The position numbers and the translations under genes were made by a program. From positions 3,100,001 to 3,164,000 of the forward strand of contig CAVZWW010000003.1 of the NCBI GenBank assembly GCA_963779225.1: a stretch of 64,000 nucleotides of DNA, in the 5' to 3' direction. Below, piece after piece: positions 17,302 through 26,511 of the stretch. Source of the stretch: CAVPCZ01 sp963779225 (GTDB lineage: Bacteria; Bacteroidota; Ignavibacteria; UBA10030; UBA6906). Below the pieces are notes generated by a model. That model was not told the DNA's origin. It worked only from the letters and a program-made list of their open reading frames with translations, and searched no databases. How positions within the stretch are numbered: the first letter of the stretch is position 1; each line of letters opens with the position of its first letter.

Positions 17302-18279
17302 ATGCTTGCACATCTCCATGTAGCGATTATCGGCTGCGGAAGCATGGGAGAGATCCACGCCCAATGCCTCTCCCGCATCGAACATGTCACCATTCGCGCC
17401 TTCTGTGATGCGGAAGAATCGCGGGCACAATCCCTCTGCTCGAAATTCCAGGGAGTGTATGCGACGGCTGATCCCGAACGGGTTCTGCGCGACGATACGG
17501 TCGACGCGGTGTACATCTGCACCCATCACGACACGCACAGCTCACTGGCGATAAGAGCGGCGGAACAGCATAAGCACGTGATGGTTGAAAAACCACTGGC
17601 ACTGACTCTTGAGGAATGCTACGCGGTCGGAAATGCAGTGGAGAGGCACGGCATCACGCTCATGACCGGCTTCAAGATGCGCTACTACCCCTCGGTCGCC
17701 CGCGTCAGACAGTTCATACCCTCACCCCTCGTGACGATCGCACAGATGATGGATGCACGATGGCCCGACGACTTCTGGGCCAACGATCCATTGAAAGGAG
17801 GGGGGAACGTTCTCTCGCAGGGGTGCCATACGATGGACCTCGTCTGCCATCTCAACGGAGCGAAACCTGTCCGGATATTCGCCGAAGGGGGGAACTACAC
17901 ACACCGTGGAAAAGACATAATCGACAACATGGTTGCGACCATCCGGTTCGACAACGGGACTGTGGCAAGTGTCGCCCAGGGTGATTCCGGGCAGACTCCT
18001 TTCGTTTCGAAGTTCTCCTTCCAGGTCACCGACGGCCGAAAAACTGCGCACCTCAGAAACAGGCTGAAATCGGTCACGTTCTTTGACGGCGAGAGCTCGA
18101 GTGATGTCACCGATCCGGAAGAATACGGATTCCCTGAAGAGAACAGGGATTTTGTCCGCTCTTTGCTCACCGGCACCACGCCGCCGATCACACACGTTGA
18201 CGGGCTTCGCGCAACGCTTCTCGTTCTGAAGGCTTTCGAATCGTTGAAAACGGGCCTGCCACAAACGCTCGCCATCTGA
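17302..18279 (+). CDS. Gfo/Idh/MocA family oxidoreductase
   Basis: A 325-residue NAD(P)-dependent oxidoreductase. The Rossmann motif GCGSMG lies at residues 11-16, EKP at 96-98, and a catalytic-type segment SQGCHTMDLVCHL near 175-185. Family members oxidise or reduce sugars, inositols and sugar acids. It starts behind GGGAGGAG and is separated from the GH172 gene by 98 bases with no promoter that I can see. It probably acts on the imported sugar. A second, unusual family member is encoded at 23307-24221. Confidence 0.9.
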   Translation: MLAHLHVAIIGCGSMGEIHAQCLSRIEHVTIRAFCDAEESRAQSLCSKFQGVYATADPERVLRDDTVDAVYICTHHDTHSSLAIRAAEQHKHVMVEKPLALTLEECYAVGNAVERHGITLMTGFKMRYYPSVARVRQFIPSPLVTIAQMMDARWPDDFWANDPLKGGGNVLSQGCHTMDLVCHLNGAKPVRIFAEGGNYTHRGKDIIDNMVATIRFDNGTVASVAQGDSGQTPFVSKFSFQVTDGRKTAHLRNRLKSVTFFDGESSSDVTDPEEYGFPEENRDFVRSLLTGTTPPITHVDGLRATLLVLKAFESLKTGLPQTLAI

Positions 18280-18289
18280 AGCGCCGCAT

Positions 18290-21133
18290 ATGACAACCCT
18301 CCCGCCTGATCCTCTCGCCGTGCCGCCGGGTGAATGGCACATGTACCGGCGCGACCACAAACTGAGCGGCCGCTCGCCGTTGCGCGGGGACATCGCGCAT
18401 CCTTCCATCCGCTGGTCGTTTCCGCTTGGCGGTTCGGAAAATGAATGCTTTCCCATTCCCGCCGCTGACGGACGGATGGACCTCCTCTTCGCCTACGGGG
18501 GGTGCGTCGTCCGGACCGACGGGACCGGAGCCACAATCTGGAAAAGCCGGAGCTACGGGATCAATGCCGTCGGCGCCATCGAGGATCTGGACGGTGATGG
18601 CCGACTGGAAATCGTTTGTTGCACCGGCTACGAGGTGATCGTCCTTGCCGCCGAATCCGGCCGGCTTCTGATGAAGCATTATGTCGGATTCCCCCTCTCC
18701 GCCGGCACGCAGGCCAGCACTCTTCTCTGCCACCGTTTCGACAAGAAGTCCAGGGGCATGCACCTGATCGCCCCATTGATGAGCTCGAAGGAAGTCCTGG
18801 TGTTCGACTTCCGCGATGGGAAGCGGGAGGGCCTCCTGGCGCATACGCTCTGGATGGATGATGCGTTTCACCCCACCGTTGCGGCGGCGGACATGAATAA
18901 TGACGGGGTGGATGAGCTTCTGGTTTCCAAGCTCTGCGGGCTCTATGTGTTCGACGTGCTCGCGGGAACCATGACCGGATCCGTCCGCTGGACTTCCAAT
19001 GCCGAGCGCCACCGGAACTACGGACTGCTTCAACTCATCGACATCGATGGAGACGGCTCACGTGAGGTGGTGATCGTCGCAGAGCGGGTCGCACGGCACA
19101 TTGCGGTGATCGACAATGACGGAAAAGGAAACCTGTCCCTCCTCTGGGACCGGTTCGTTGAATTCATCTATCCCCACGACACGACCGAACTCCGCCATAC
19201 CGTGAATTCGGTGCAGGACGTGGACGGCGACGGCAAACCCGAGCTTGTTGTGTGCCTCTTCAATGCCAGAAACGACGGTCGCTGGTGGCTCGAAATCCTC
19301 GACCCGAAAACAGGCGCACTCAAGCGGGAAATGCCCGATACGTATCTCTGGGGGGTGCAGGACATCGACGGCGACGGTGTGTCCGAGATCCTTATTAGCA
19401 AGGAATTTCTGCGCAACCCGGTTCCTTTTTCTACGGTTGAGATCGTGAGTGTCAGGACTCTGACGCCCGTGGTGCTGTGGCGATGTGACAATGCAAGATT
19501 TGCAGGGAGGGGAATACGCCCATCGGGATGGAAATCGAACTTCCGCCCTATGCAATTCGGCCACGATGAAACCTGGACCGAACCTTCTGACGGAGGAGGG
19601 ACCGTGTTTCTGTTCACGATCGCTCCTGACCGGACACGCTCGCTTGCAGAGGTCTCATGGAAGCACGGACAGATCTCAACGTGTTCCACACCCCTCGGTT
19701 CGACCGGCGAGTTTGTCATGTCCGCTCTGGCCGATGTGGACGGCGACGGCTTACGGGAGTGTGTTCTGTCGGAAAACAACGGCAGGATTCTCATTGTCCG
19801 CGCGGAAGGGGGAGTCCGGGCATCCTGGACTGTGGGCTTCCGAATGCAGCTTGAAGGATTCTCCGCCGCCCGGCCCGGTCCAGTTCCGGTTGTCTACCGG
19901 ACACGACCGGACGAGCACCCCGTGATCGCCGTCCCGGACAACACGAACACACTTCATCAGCTGCAGGTCGAGCGGCCGGGATGGACTGTGGCGGAACGCT
20001 GGAAACGGCGCGCCCGCGGCTGGATGGGCTACGACTGTTCGTTCCACAGTGCGTACGTGCGCGACGTTGACGGGGATGGTGAACAGGAAGTTATGGTGGT
20101 GAACCCGGAAAGGGAAGACTGCTCCGAACTCGTCGCCCTGGCCTCCGGTGGAAAGGTGAAACACGCATGGGCGTTCGGCGGAACCGCGCCGCCGGCGCCG
20201 ACAAGAATCGGTCTCTATGAATGGGTAGTCGTAGACGGGGACAACGGACTGTTGATCGCCGCTTCGTCCTATGCATCGTACTCGATGAATTCCGAGGAGA
20301 CCGTCGCCATTGATCTGGAGAATCGAAGGCAATGGCATCGGGGACAATTCGGAGAAGGGGAGTGGGGACGCGGTGTCGGACCGTGGAGCGCCTTTTCGAT
20401 TCTTCAGCCGGCCGGCCGGAGGCCGGAGATCCTTTTCCTTGCAAAGGATTTCCTCTGCCGCCTGGATGCGCAATCGGGCGAATGGATCCGGGAGCCCTGG
20501 ATACTCTGGCGTGCAACAAATTCTCTGATGGACCAGCCGGAGTGGGATTTCACAAAGGACCGCCAGGCGGATTTCGGCGGGGAAAAAGACCCGTTTACCG
20601 CCTACGGCTCTCCCATTCTTATTGACGCGGACAATGACGGCCGGGACGAAATCCTCGTGGCAGGCTGCTTCGGAGGATTCGGCCTGCTGCGAGACGATTA
20701 TTCCATCCTCTGGTGGAAGCGGACCCCATTCACCGACATGATGCTCCGCCTTCCGGGAATCGCCGACGTGCAGGGTGACGGACGTCTCTGCATCGGCATC
20801 TGCCGGGCAAACGGAGTATTCAGCTGCCTTGAGGGAACCACCGGAAGGGAGCTCTGGAACATTGACCTCCGGAGCACCACCGCCGACATTGCCAGCTGCG
20901 ACATAGACGGTGATGGGAAGGAAGAATTCATCGCCGGGACAACGGACGGCCGCCTCATCGCCATCGGCACCGATGCATCGGGGAAAGGCGTCATCCGGTG
21001 GAGCGTGGACATGGGATTCGCCCTCGGCAATCCGGTTGTTGCGGATGTGGACGGCGACGGCTTTTGCGAAATCCTCGTCGTGAGCGGCGACGGATCGCTC
21101 GTCTGCGTCGGAAAGGGAAAGGACAATGCGTAA
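18290..21133 (+). CDS. VCBS/FG-GAP repeat protein with 11 calcium-loop repeats and no signal peptide
   Basis: A 947-residue protein made of about eleven DxDGDGxxE-type loops (for example EDLDGDGRLEIV, QDVDGDGKPELVV, RDVDGDGEQEVMV, ADVDGDGFCEILV), each followed by a hydrophobic strand. These are the calcium-binding loops of VCBS/FG-GAP beta-propellers. A PQQ-like start (EWHMYRRDHKLSG) suggests one or two seven-bladed propellers. Such proteins are normally exported, yet the N-terminus MTTLPPDPLAVPPGEWHMYR has no signal peptide and no better upstream start is visible. It begins 10 bases after the oxidoreductase gene and overlaps the next gene by 8 bases, so it is an operon member. A binding or scaffold role is inferred. 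Confidence 0.85.
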   Translation: MTTLPPDPLAVPPGEWHMYRRDHKLSGRSPLRGDIAHPSIRWSFPLGGSENECFPIPAADGRMDLLFAYGGCVVRTDGTGATIWKSRSYGINAVGAIEDLDGDGRLEIVCCTGYEVIVLAAESGRLLMKHYVGFPLSAGTQASTLLCHRFDKKSRGMHLIAPLMSSKEVLVFDFRDGKREGLLAHTLWMDDAFHPTVAAADMNNDGVDELLVSKLCGLYVFDVLAGTMTGSVRWTSNAERHRNYGLLQLIDIDGDGSREVVIVAERVARHIAVIDNDGKGNLSLLWDRFVEFIYPHDTTELRHTVNSVQDVDGDGKPELVVCLFNARNDGRWWLEILDPKTGALKREMPDTYLWGVQDIDGDGVSEILISKEFLRNPVPFSTVEIVSVRTLTPVVLWRCDNARFAGRGIRPSGWKSNFRPMQFGHDETWTEPSDGGGTVFLFTIAPDRTRSLAEVSWKHGQISTCSTPLGSTGEFVMSALADVDGDGLRECVLSENNGRILIVRAEGGVRASWTVGFRMQLEGFSAARPGPVPVVYRTRPDEHPVIAVPDNTNTLHQLQVERPGWTVAERWKRRARGWMGYDCSFHSAYVRDVDGDGEQEVMVVNPEREDCSELVALASGGKVKHAWAFGGTAPPAPTRIGLYEWVVVDGDNGLLIAASSYASYSMNSEETVAIDLENRRQWHRGQFGEGEWGRGVGPWSAFSILQPAGRRPEILFLAKDFLCRLDAQSGEWIREPWILWRATNSLMDQPEWDFTKDRQADFGGEKDPFTAYGSPILIDADNDGRDEILVAGCFGGFGLLRDDYSILWWKRTPFTDMMLRLPGIADVQGDGRLCIGICRANGVFSCLEGTTGRELWNIDLRSTTADIASCDIDGDGKEEFIAGTTDGRLIAIGTDASGKGVIRWSVDMGFALGNPVVADVDGDGFCEILVVSGDGSLVCVGKGKDNA

Positions 21134-21998
21134 CGTGACAATCGGGACCACGGCGTTTCTCGTCGAAGATTCGCCGCATACTCTCGAGATCAACCTCGGG
21201 CGAGCCATCGGGTACATCGCCCTCGCAAAGGAAAAAGGAGCCGACGTGCTCTGTCTCCCGGAGATGGTGAGCACCGCCAACGTACCGGAAGACCTTGAGT
21301 ACTCTGCGGAAGATTATCCGGGCGAAATCACCAGGACCTTCAGACAGGCTGCACGCAAGTACAGCATAAATGTCATCGCGCCGTATCTGGTCCGTTCGGG
21401 CAAAAAGATCTATAATCAGGCGACAGTCATCGACAGGCGGGGGAGAATCGTTGGTTTCTATCGAAAGGTCCAGCCGACCGCGGAGGAAAGCCGCCACGTG
21501 GCCCCGGGGAATGAGCTCCCGGTCTTTACGCTGGATTTCGGACGGATCGCCGTCATGATCTGCATGGATATCTATTTCCCCGAGATCCCCCGCATCTATG
21601 CATTCAAAGGAGCGGAGATCCTTTTCTGGCCCACGGTCTCGCACGGACCGACGCAGGAAACCCTTCGTACCCAGCTGACCGCGCGGGCTGTGGACAACTC
21701 GTTTATCGTGGCGGAGGCGAACCTGGCGAACCATCCGCCGTATGCGGCATACGCCGGCCGCTACCGGCCCGCCACCGCCCGCATCATCGACCACAACGGG
21801 GACATCCTCGCACAAACAGGGAGGCGTCACGGAGTCGCTACCGCCACAGTCGATCTGGACGAGGTGCGTCTCACTTCCCAGTGCGTGCTGATCCGTGAAC
21901 CTGACCGGATGCGAGAGGACCTGGAGAGCATCACACGTCTCGACCTGTATGCGGGGGAATACGCAAAACTCTCCCGAAAGCAGAAGAGGTACTACTGA
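21126..21998 (+). CDS. carbon-nitrogen hydrolase (nitrilase superfamily)
   Basis: A 290-residue cytoplasmic amidohydrolase with the complete Glu-Lys-Cys triad: Glu46 in CLPEM, Lys114 in YRKVQPT, and Cys146 in VMICMDIYFPE. Members hydrolyse amides, carbamoyl or nitrile groups. Within this cluster it could remove an amide or carbamoyl group from an imported sugar derivative; this is inference. It overlaps the VCBS gene by 8 bases, and its TGA shares a base with the ATG of the next gene, showing tight translational coupling. Confidence 0.88.
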   Translation: MRNVTIGTTAFLVEDSPHTLEINLGRAIGYIALAKEKGADVLCLPEMVSTANVPEDLEYSAEDYPGEITRTFRQAARKYSINVIAPYLVRSGKKIYNQATVIDRRGRIVGFYRKVQPTAEESRHVAPGNELPVFTLDFGRIAVMICMDIYFPEIPRIYAFKGAEILFWPTVSHGPTQETLRTQLTARAVDNSFIVAEANLANHPPYAAYAGRYRPATARIIDHNGDILAQTGRRHGVATATVDLDEVRLTSQCVLIREPDRMREDLESITRLDLYAGEYAKLSRKQKRYY

Positions 21999-23287
21999 TG
22001 TCCGCCCTCCGCCTGGCGCTTGCGGCACTGCTGGCTTTCAGCCTCGTCTCCTGCGGGGGAGGCAAGAAAGAACCGGAGGGTCCTGTCACGCTCACGCTCT
22101 ACCACTGGATGGAAAAAGACCGGACACTCTGGGAGCAGGAGATCATCAAACCCTTTGAGGAATCCCACCCGGGCATCCGTGTCAACCTGCAGACATCCCC
22201 CTACCCGCTCTACGTGACCAAGAGCCTCACCTCGATAGCCTCCGGGAGCCGGCTGGCCGATCTGATGTTCGCCGAGGACTGGTTCGGTCAGGAGTTGATT
22301 CAAAAACACTATGCACTGAATCTCGCACCGTATGTCCGCCGGGATATCTCCGTTGAGGATTTCAACACCGAGACATTCACGGAATGGCGGGGGCTGGCAC
22401 AACGGGAAGATGAACTCTACGGCTTCCCGGCATGTCTTGGATTGACCGTCCTGTTTTACAACAAGGAGATGTTCGACCGGGCGGGATTGCCGTACCCTGA
22501 CACGACATGGACCTACGACGATCTTCTCAGGGTGGGCAAGCAATTGACGGTCGATGCCAACCATGACGGCATCCCCGAGAGATGGGGGCTCTCCTTCGAT
22601 GTCCACTACACCGGACTCGAGACCGTGATCTATTCCTTCGGGGGCCGCACACTCACAGCGGACTCGAGGCGGGCCGTGCTGAGCGACCCGGCCACGCTTC
22701 GGGCATTTCACTTCATCCAGGACATCTTCCTCAAGCACAGGATTGCATCCAACACCACCTCTTTCGTCAATCCCTGGGATTCGTTTGTGGGACAACGGTC
22801 GGCCATGATTCTGATCGGATCCCTCGGGTCGGCGAACCTCGAGGGGACGCCGATCCGGTGGGATCTCACGTTTCCGCCGAAGGGCCCCGACGGCCTGCGA
22901 TGGTCAAGGCGTTTTACCATGGCCTTCATGATTCCACGCAACTCCCCCCATCCCGACGAGGCATGGGAACTCCTTCGCTGGATACTTACCAGGAGTCCCG
23001 TGGAGCACCTCAACACCCAGTATCTCGGGATGATGCCAACAAACAAGCTGTTCACGCGATCCGCCGAGTGGCTCAACGCCGCTCCCTCGCATAACCGTCA
23101 TCTCCTTGTTGAGCTCGAACAGGGACATTCGTTTCCACTGTTTACTCCCGGATGGCAGGAATGGCGCGACAACAATCTCACGCCGGAGATGCTGCTGATG
23201 ATCCAGGGGAAGAAGTCAGTGGAGGAAACCGTAAGCGACGCCGAACGGAGAATCAACGCCGTTCTTTCCCGTGTGCACAGTAAATAA
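21998..23287 (+). CDS. ABC transporter extracellular solute-binding lipoprotein (family 1, sugar type)
   Basis: A 429-residue binding protein. The lipobox ends at Cys19 (LVSC), followed by a Gly-rich spacer. The mature start VTLTLYHWMEKDRTLWEQEI, then FEESHPGIRVN and the TWTYDDLLRVGKQL segment, are typical of MalE/UgpB-like sugar-binding proteins. It delivers the substrate to the two permeases encoded at 25609 and 26504. The start codon overlaps the nitrilase stop (TGATG). Many aromatic residues fit a saccharide site, but the ligand is unknown. Confidence 0.9.
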   Translation: MSALRLALAALLAFSLVSCGGGKKEPEGPVTLTLYHWMEKDRTLWEQEIIKPFEESHPGIRVNLQTSPYPLYVTKSLTSIASGSRLADLMFAEDWFGQELIQKHYALNLAPYVRRDISVEDFNTETFTEWRGLAQREDELYGFPACLGLTVLFYNKEMFDRAGLPYPDTTWTYDDLLRVGKQLTVDANHDGIPERWGLSFDVHYTGLETVIYSFGGRTLTADSRRAVLSDPATLRAFHFIQDIFLKHRIASNTTSFVNPWDSFVGQRSAMILIGSLGSANLEGTPIRWDLTFPPKGPDGLRWSRRFTMAFMIPRNSPHPDEAWELLRWILTRSPVEHLNTQYLGMMPTNKLFTRSAEWLNAAPSHNRHLLVELEQGHSFPLFTPGWQEWRDNNLTPEMLLMIQGKKSVEETVSDAERRINAVLSRVHSK

Positions 23288-23306
23288 TCACTTCCCCCGG
23301 CTCCCT

Positions 23307-24221
23307 ATGATTCGCATCGGACTGGTTGACCTCGACACCTCTCACCCCAAGGCATTCACACGCATTCTGCGAACTATCCCCGGCGTCGAAGTGCGGGCAC
23401 TCTGGGACGCTCACGATGTCTGGCCTGAGGGGTACGAAAGGACATTTGCACGGGAGAATGACATCCCGGTTGTCTGTTCGCGCCTCGAGGAGATGCCCGA
23501 TCATGTCGATGCGGCAATGATCCATGGGACAAACTGGGACACCCACATCGAGAAGGCGCTCGTATTTATGAAGGCGAAGAAGCCGGTGCTGATCGACAAG
23601 CCCGTGGTCGGCACAGCGGGCGATTGTCGCCTGCTGCTGGATCTTCAAGCAAAATACGGGACCCTTGTCTACGGTGGCTCCTCACTTCGTTATGCGAAAG
23701 AAGTCACGGCAATGCGGGAGGCTATCGGACCGCGTCAGGGGCTTATTTCCCTAGCGGCGGCGGGACCGGGTGATTTCTTCAGCTATGGCATTCACACAAC
23801 GGAGATGCTCCAGGGGTGCGCAGGGACAGGTGTGCGATCGGTACGTGCGATCTCTCACTTCAAAGCACCGGTGGTGGCCGTAACGTATCATGACGGGTTT
23901 GAGGCGCTTCTTCATTTGCAGTTGCCATTCCACGAATGGTCGCTCAGCGCCCATACGGATCAGGGGTTGCGGACGACAACGGTCAGCGTCGACGGGTTGT
24001 ATGAGCCCTTCCTTCAGAATTTCGTCTCGCTCCTGAAGGGGGGTCAGGTGGATTACTCACTGGAGGGTCCGGTGGAAGCGGTCCGCGTACACATCGCTGC
24101 GAACATTTCTCTTGAAACTGGGAGTGCGGTGTCGCTGGACACTCTTCCTGAGGATGCGGGATTCAGCGGGCGGGCGTTCGCCGGAGAATACGCTGCCATG
24201 AAGAAACGGCAGCAGCAGTAG
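23307..24221 (+). CDS. Gfo/Idh/MocA-like protein with altered dinucleotide motif
   Basis: A 304-residue protein with the two-domain layout of the Gfo/Idh/MocA family, including LIDKPVVGT (the EKP equivalent) and the C-terminal beta-sheet domain. The N-terminus reads IRIGLVDLDTSHPKAF, so the usual GxGxxG dinucleotide loop is replaced by DLDTSHP. NAD(P) binding may therefore be weak or different. A GTG at 23271 would overlap the previous gene; the ATG at 23307 starts directly at the first beta strand and is preferred. It lies 19 bases after the solute-binding gene. It may be an isomerase-like or regulatory relative rather than a dehydrogenase. Confidence 0.8.
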   Translation: MIRIGLVDLDTSHPKAFTRILRTIPGVEVRALWDAHDVWPEGYERTFARENDIPVVCSRLEEMPDHVDAAMIHGTNWDTHIEKALVFMKAKKPVLIDKPVVGTAGDCRLLLDLQAKYGTLVYGGSSLRYAKEVTAMREAIGPRQGLISLAAAGPGDFFSYGIHTTEMLQGCAGTGVRSVRAISHFKAPVVAVTYHDGFEALLHLQLPFHEWSLSAHTDQGLRTTTVSVDGLYEPFLQNFVSLLKGGQVDYSLEGPVEAVRVHIAANISLETGSAVSLDTLPEDAGFSGRAFAGEYAAMKKRQQQ

Positions 24222-24487
24222 TGCCCGACAACGGAATCCCCCGACATTCCAACGGGACACGGTACCGCGTCAACGAGCCGAAGCCGGTGGCCCCAGCAGA
24301 TGAAAAAGTCGAACCGGCATCGAGAGGCAGCAAGGACACCGACGGCCACCGCGAGCGCTTGCAGGGAACAGCAACACTGGCGGGCGGCAATCACAACGAC
24401 AGCCACCGCGAACACTTGCAGGCAGCAACAACACTGACGGCTGGCGGGAACACCAACCTGCAGCAGCCACCACGCAACGCTGATTGA
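24221..24487 (+). CDS. possible small repeat-containing ORF, doubtful
   Basis: An 88-codon frame starts at a GTG overlapping the last base of the preceding TAG stop and ends 7 bases before the next gene. Two 57-base direct repeats inside it are in frame and give related stretches around HRERLQ and HREHLQ followed by TATLAGG and TTLTAGG. The composition (Asn, Gly, Thr, His) is low-complexity, with no hydrophobic segment or known domain. It may be a real coupled gene, or a repeat-bearing spacer in the transcript that is open by chance. I see no convincing ribosome site. Confidence 0.25.
   Translation: MPDNGIPRHSNGTRYRVNEPKPVAPADEKVEPASRGSKDTDGHRERLQGTATLAGGNHNDSHREHLQAATTLTAGGNTNLQQPPRNAD
24340..24456 (+). 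repeat. two imperfect 57-60 base direct tandem repeats
   Basis: Unit 1 starts at 24340 (CGACGGCCACCGCGAGCGCT) and unit 2 at 24397 (CGACAGCCACCGCGAACACT). The two share TTGCAGG, AGCAACA, ACACTG and CTGGCGGG-like blocks in the same order. The period is 57 bases, a multiple of three. They lie between two genes of an otherwise compact operon. Confidence 0.7.
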
Positions 24488-24494
24488 GGAATAG

Positions 24495-25616
24495 ATGATT
24501 CGATCCATCGAGGTAATCCCGCTGCATCTTCCCGTTGCACAGATGCTGACGCTTTCACGCGGCGTTGCCACAGACCCCTCCGCAGGTGCACCGCACATCC
24601 TTGTGAAAATTGTGGACCACGAGGGGAATGCGGGTTGGGGAGAAGCAAGGCCGAGTCATCGCTGGTCCTACGAGACCGAAGAGACGGTTGTCACCACGAT
24701 CCGCAAGTACCTCGCGCCGGCACTTGTGATGCAGGACGAGCGCGATATTGCCCGTCTCCACGGTCTTATGGATGCCGTGATTGCTCCCGGCGTCCAGATC
24801 GGACAGCCCATCGCAAAATCAGCCATCGATTTGGCGCTCCACGATCTTCTCGGCAAGCAGCGTGGCCTGTCCATAGGGGCGCTGCTGGGGAGGGGGCACG
24901 AAAGTCCGGTGTCGCTTTGCTACGTCGTTTCCGCGCATTCCATTGAAGAAGCGGTCCGGCAAACCGAGGAAGGAAAAGCAAAGCGGTATCACGGATTCAA
25001 GGTGAAGACCGGAATCCATCCCGAAACCGATCTGGAGATGATGCAGGAGGTGATGCGGATAGCGGCTGGAAAGCCCGTCTGGGTTGATGCAAACCAGGGA
25101 TGGGATGTAAACCGGGCTGTGAGGCTGGCGCGCGAGCTGGCCCTCCTGGGTGTGAAAGTGATAGAACAGCCGCTTGCGGCCGGGAATATCACCGGCTATG
25201 CCGAACTCGTCCGCCGTTCCGACATTCCGATTGTGCTGGACGAGTCAGTCTATTCTCCCGGCGACTTGCTGCAGCATGTGCGCCTGGGCGCCCTCAACGG
25301 GCTCGTTATCAAGCTCTGCCGTGTGGGCGGCATTTTCTGGGCCAGGCAGCTGGCCGAGATGGCGCTGGCCGCTGACTTGATGCTGCTCGGGAGCGGACTC
25401 ACAGAGGGACGGATCGCCCTTTATGCCGGGGCAGCTGTTTTCAGCGCGTTCGGCATCACCATGCCCGTCGACCTGAACGGACCTCAATTTCTTCAAGACG
25501 ATATGGTGACAGGTCCGTTGGAGTTCCCCGGCAAAACCGTGCCCCTCTCCGACAGGCCCGGGATCGGCGTAGAACCCGATCCGGAGAAAATCGAACGATA
25601 TCGCGTCCGTGAGTAA
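24495..25616 (+). CDS. enolase-superfamily enzyme (mandelate racemase / muconate lactonizing group)
   Basis: A 373-residue enzyme with a capping domain (residues 1-125) and a TIM barrel. Visible catalytic residues are Lys169 and Lys171 (KVKTG), metal ligands Asp198 (VDANQGW), Glu224 (IEQPL) and Asp249/Glu250 (LDESV), and Lys273 (IKLCRVGG). The KxK plus opposite-face lysine pattern is that of the muconate-lactonizing/dipeptide-epimerase subgroup, which abstracts a proton next to a carboxylate. In this operon a sugar-acid or cyclic-acid substrate is plausible. It overlaps the following permease gene by 8 bases. Confidence 0.88.
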   Translation: MIRSIEVIPLHLPVAQMLTLSRGVATDPSAGAPHILVKIVDHEGNAGWGEARPSHRWSYETEETVVTTIRKYLAPALVMQDERDIARLHGLMDAVIAPGVQIGQPIAKSAIDLALHDLLGKQRGLSIGALLGRGHESPVSLCYVVSAHSIEEAVRQTEEGKAKRYHGFKVKTGIHPETDLEMMQEVMRIAAGKPVWVDANQGWDVNRAVRLARELALLGVKVIEQPLAAGNITGYAELVRRSDIPIVLDESVYSPGDLLQHVRLGALNGLVIKLCRVGGIFWARQLAEMALAADLMLLGSGLTEGRIALYAGAAVFSAFGITMPVDLNGPQFLQDDMVTGPLEFPGKTVPLSDRPGIGVEPDPEKIERYRVRE

Positions 25617-26511
25617 GCGACAGGGAATGATCAACCCGGCCAGAGCCTTCCGGCTCCTCGAACCCTATCTGTACGTGCTTCCGACACTCTTCGGTCTGCT
25701 CCTGTTCAGTGCGGGCGCGGTGGCGGTGTCGTTTTTCATGAGCTTCACCCAATGGGACATCGTCTCATCTCCCGAGTGGGTCTGGCTGGACAATTACGTC
25801 AACCTCTGGCATTCGGACCTGTTCTGGGAAGTCTTTGGCAACACGCTGTACTTCATTTTCCTTGCGGTCCCTCTCTCGGTGGGTGCATCCCTGGCTCTTG
25901 CGCTCGTCGCAAACACCGGGCTGAAGGGGATTACCTTTTTTCGCACGGCGTATTTCCTGCCGGTCGTTTCCTCCATGATTGCCGTGGCCCTCGTATGGAG
26001 CTGGATATTCAACCCGGAGTACGGCCTGCTGAATTATCTCCTTGGCCTCCTTTTCGGGATCAAGGGGCCGGCATGGTTGGACAGCACATCGTGGGCCCTT
26101 CCTGCGATGGTCATCGTGACGGTCTGGAAAGGCCTCGGGTACTCGATGGTCATCTTCCTTGCCGGACTTCAGAACATTCCCCAGGATCTCTACTCTGCCG
26201 CCACGATTGACGGCGCAGGTGTCTGGAAGAGATTCCGTCACATCACGATCCCGATGCTCTCGCCCACGACGTTTTTTGTGCTGGTTATCACCCTGATCAA
26301 TTCTTTCCAGGTATTCGAACAAACGTACGTCCTCACCAAGGGGGGGCCGGCGAATTCCACGCTCACGATGAGCTATTATATCTACCAGAATGCGTTCCAG
26401 TTCTTCCAGATGGGGAAAGCGGCGGCACTCTCGTATGTATTGTTTGCGCTCATTTTCGGGGTAACGCTGATGCAGTTCAGAGTCCAGAAGCGATGGGTGT
26501 TTTATGGCTAA
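25609..26511 (+). CDS. ABC sugar permease, MalF/UgpA type
   Basis: A 300-residue inner-membrane protein with six hydrophobic segments and the cytoplasmic EAA-type loop AATIDGAGVWKRFRHITIPM, which contacts the ATPase. It pairs with the permease at 26504. The start is taken as GTG 25609, overlapping the enolase-family gene; ATG 25627 is an alternative with little else to choose between them. It forms an importer with the binding protein at 21998. No ATPase gene follows, so a shared MsmX/UgpC-like subunit encoded elsewhere is likely. Confidence 0.92.
   Translation: MSKRQGMINPARAFRLLEPYLYVLPTLFGLLLFSAGAVAVSFFMSFTQWDIVSSPEWVWLDNYVNLWHSDLFWEVFGNTLYFIFLAVPLSVGASLALALVANTGLKGITFFRTAYFLPVVSSMIAVALVWSWIFNPEYGLLNYLLGLLFGIKGPAWLDSTSWALPAMVIVTVWKGLGYSMVIFLAGLQNIPQDLYSAATIDGAGVWKRFRHITIPMLSPTTFFVLVITLINSFQVFEQTYVLTKGGPANSTLTMSYYIYQNAFQFFQMGKAAALSYVLFALIFGVTLMQFRVQKRWVFYG

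Noticed and set aside
18560..21110. Regular GACGGxGAxGG-type repeats suggesting a CRISPR or DNA repeat array
   Set aside because: They are the codons of the calcium-binding loops of the VCBS protein, spaced irregularly and diverged at DNA level.
19751..21280. A 509-codon open frame on the minus strand
   Set aside because: It lies opposite the VCBS and nitrilase genes, has no recognisable domain, and arises from codon bias on the coding strand.
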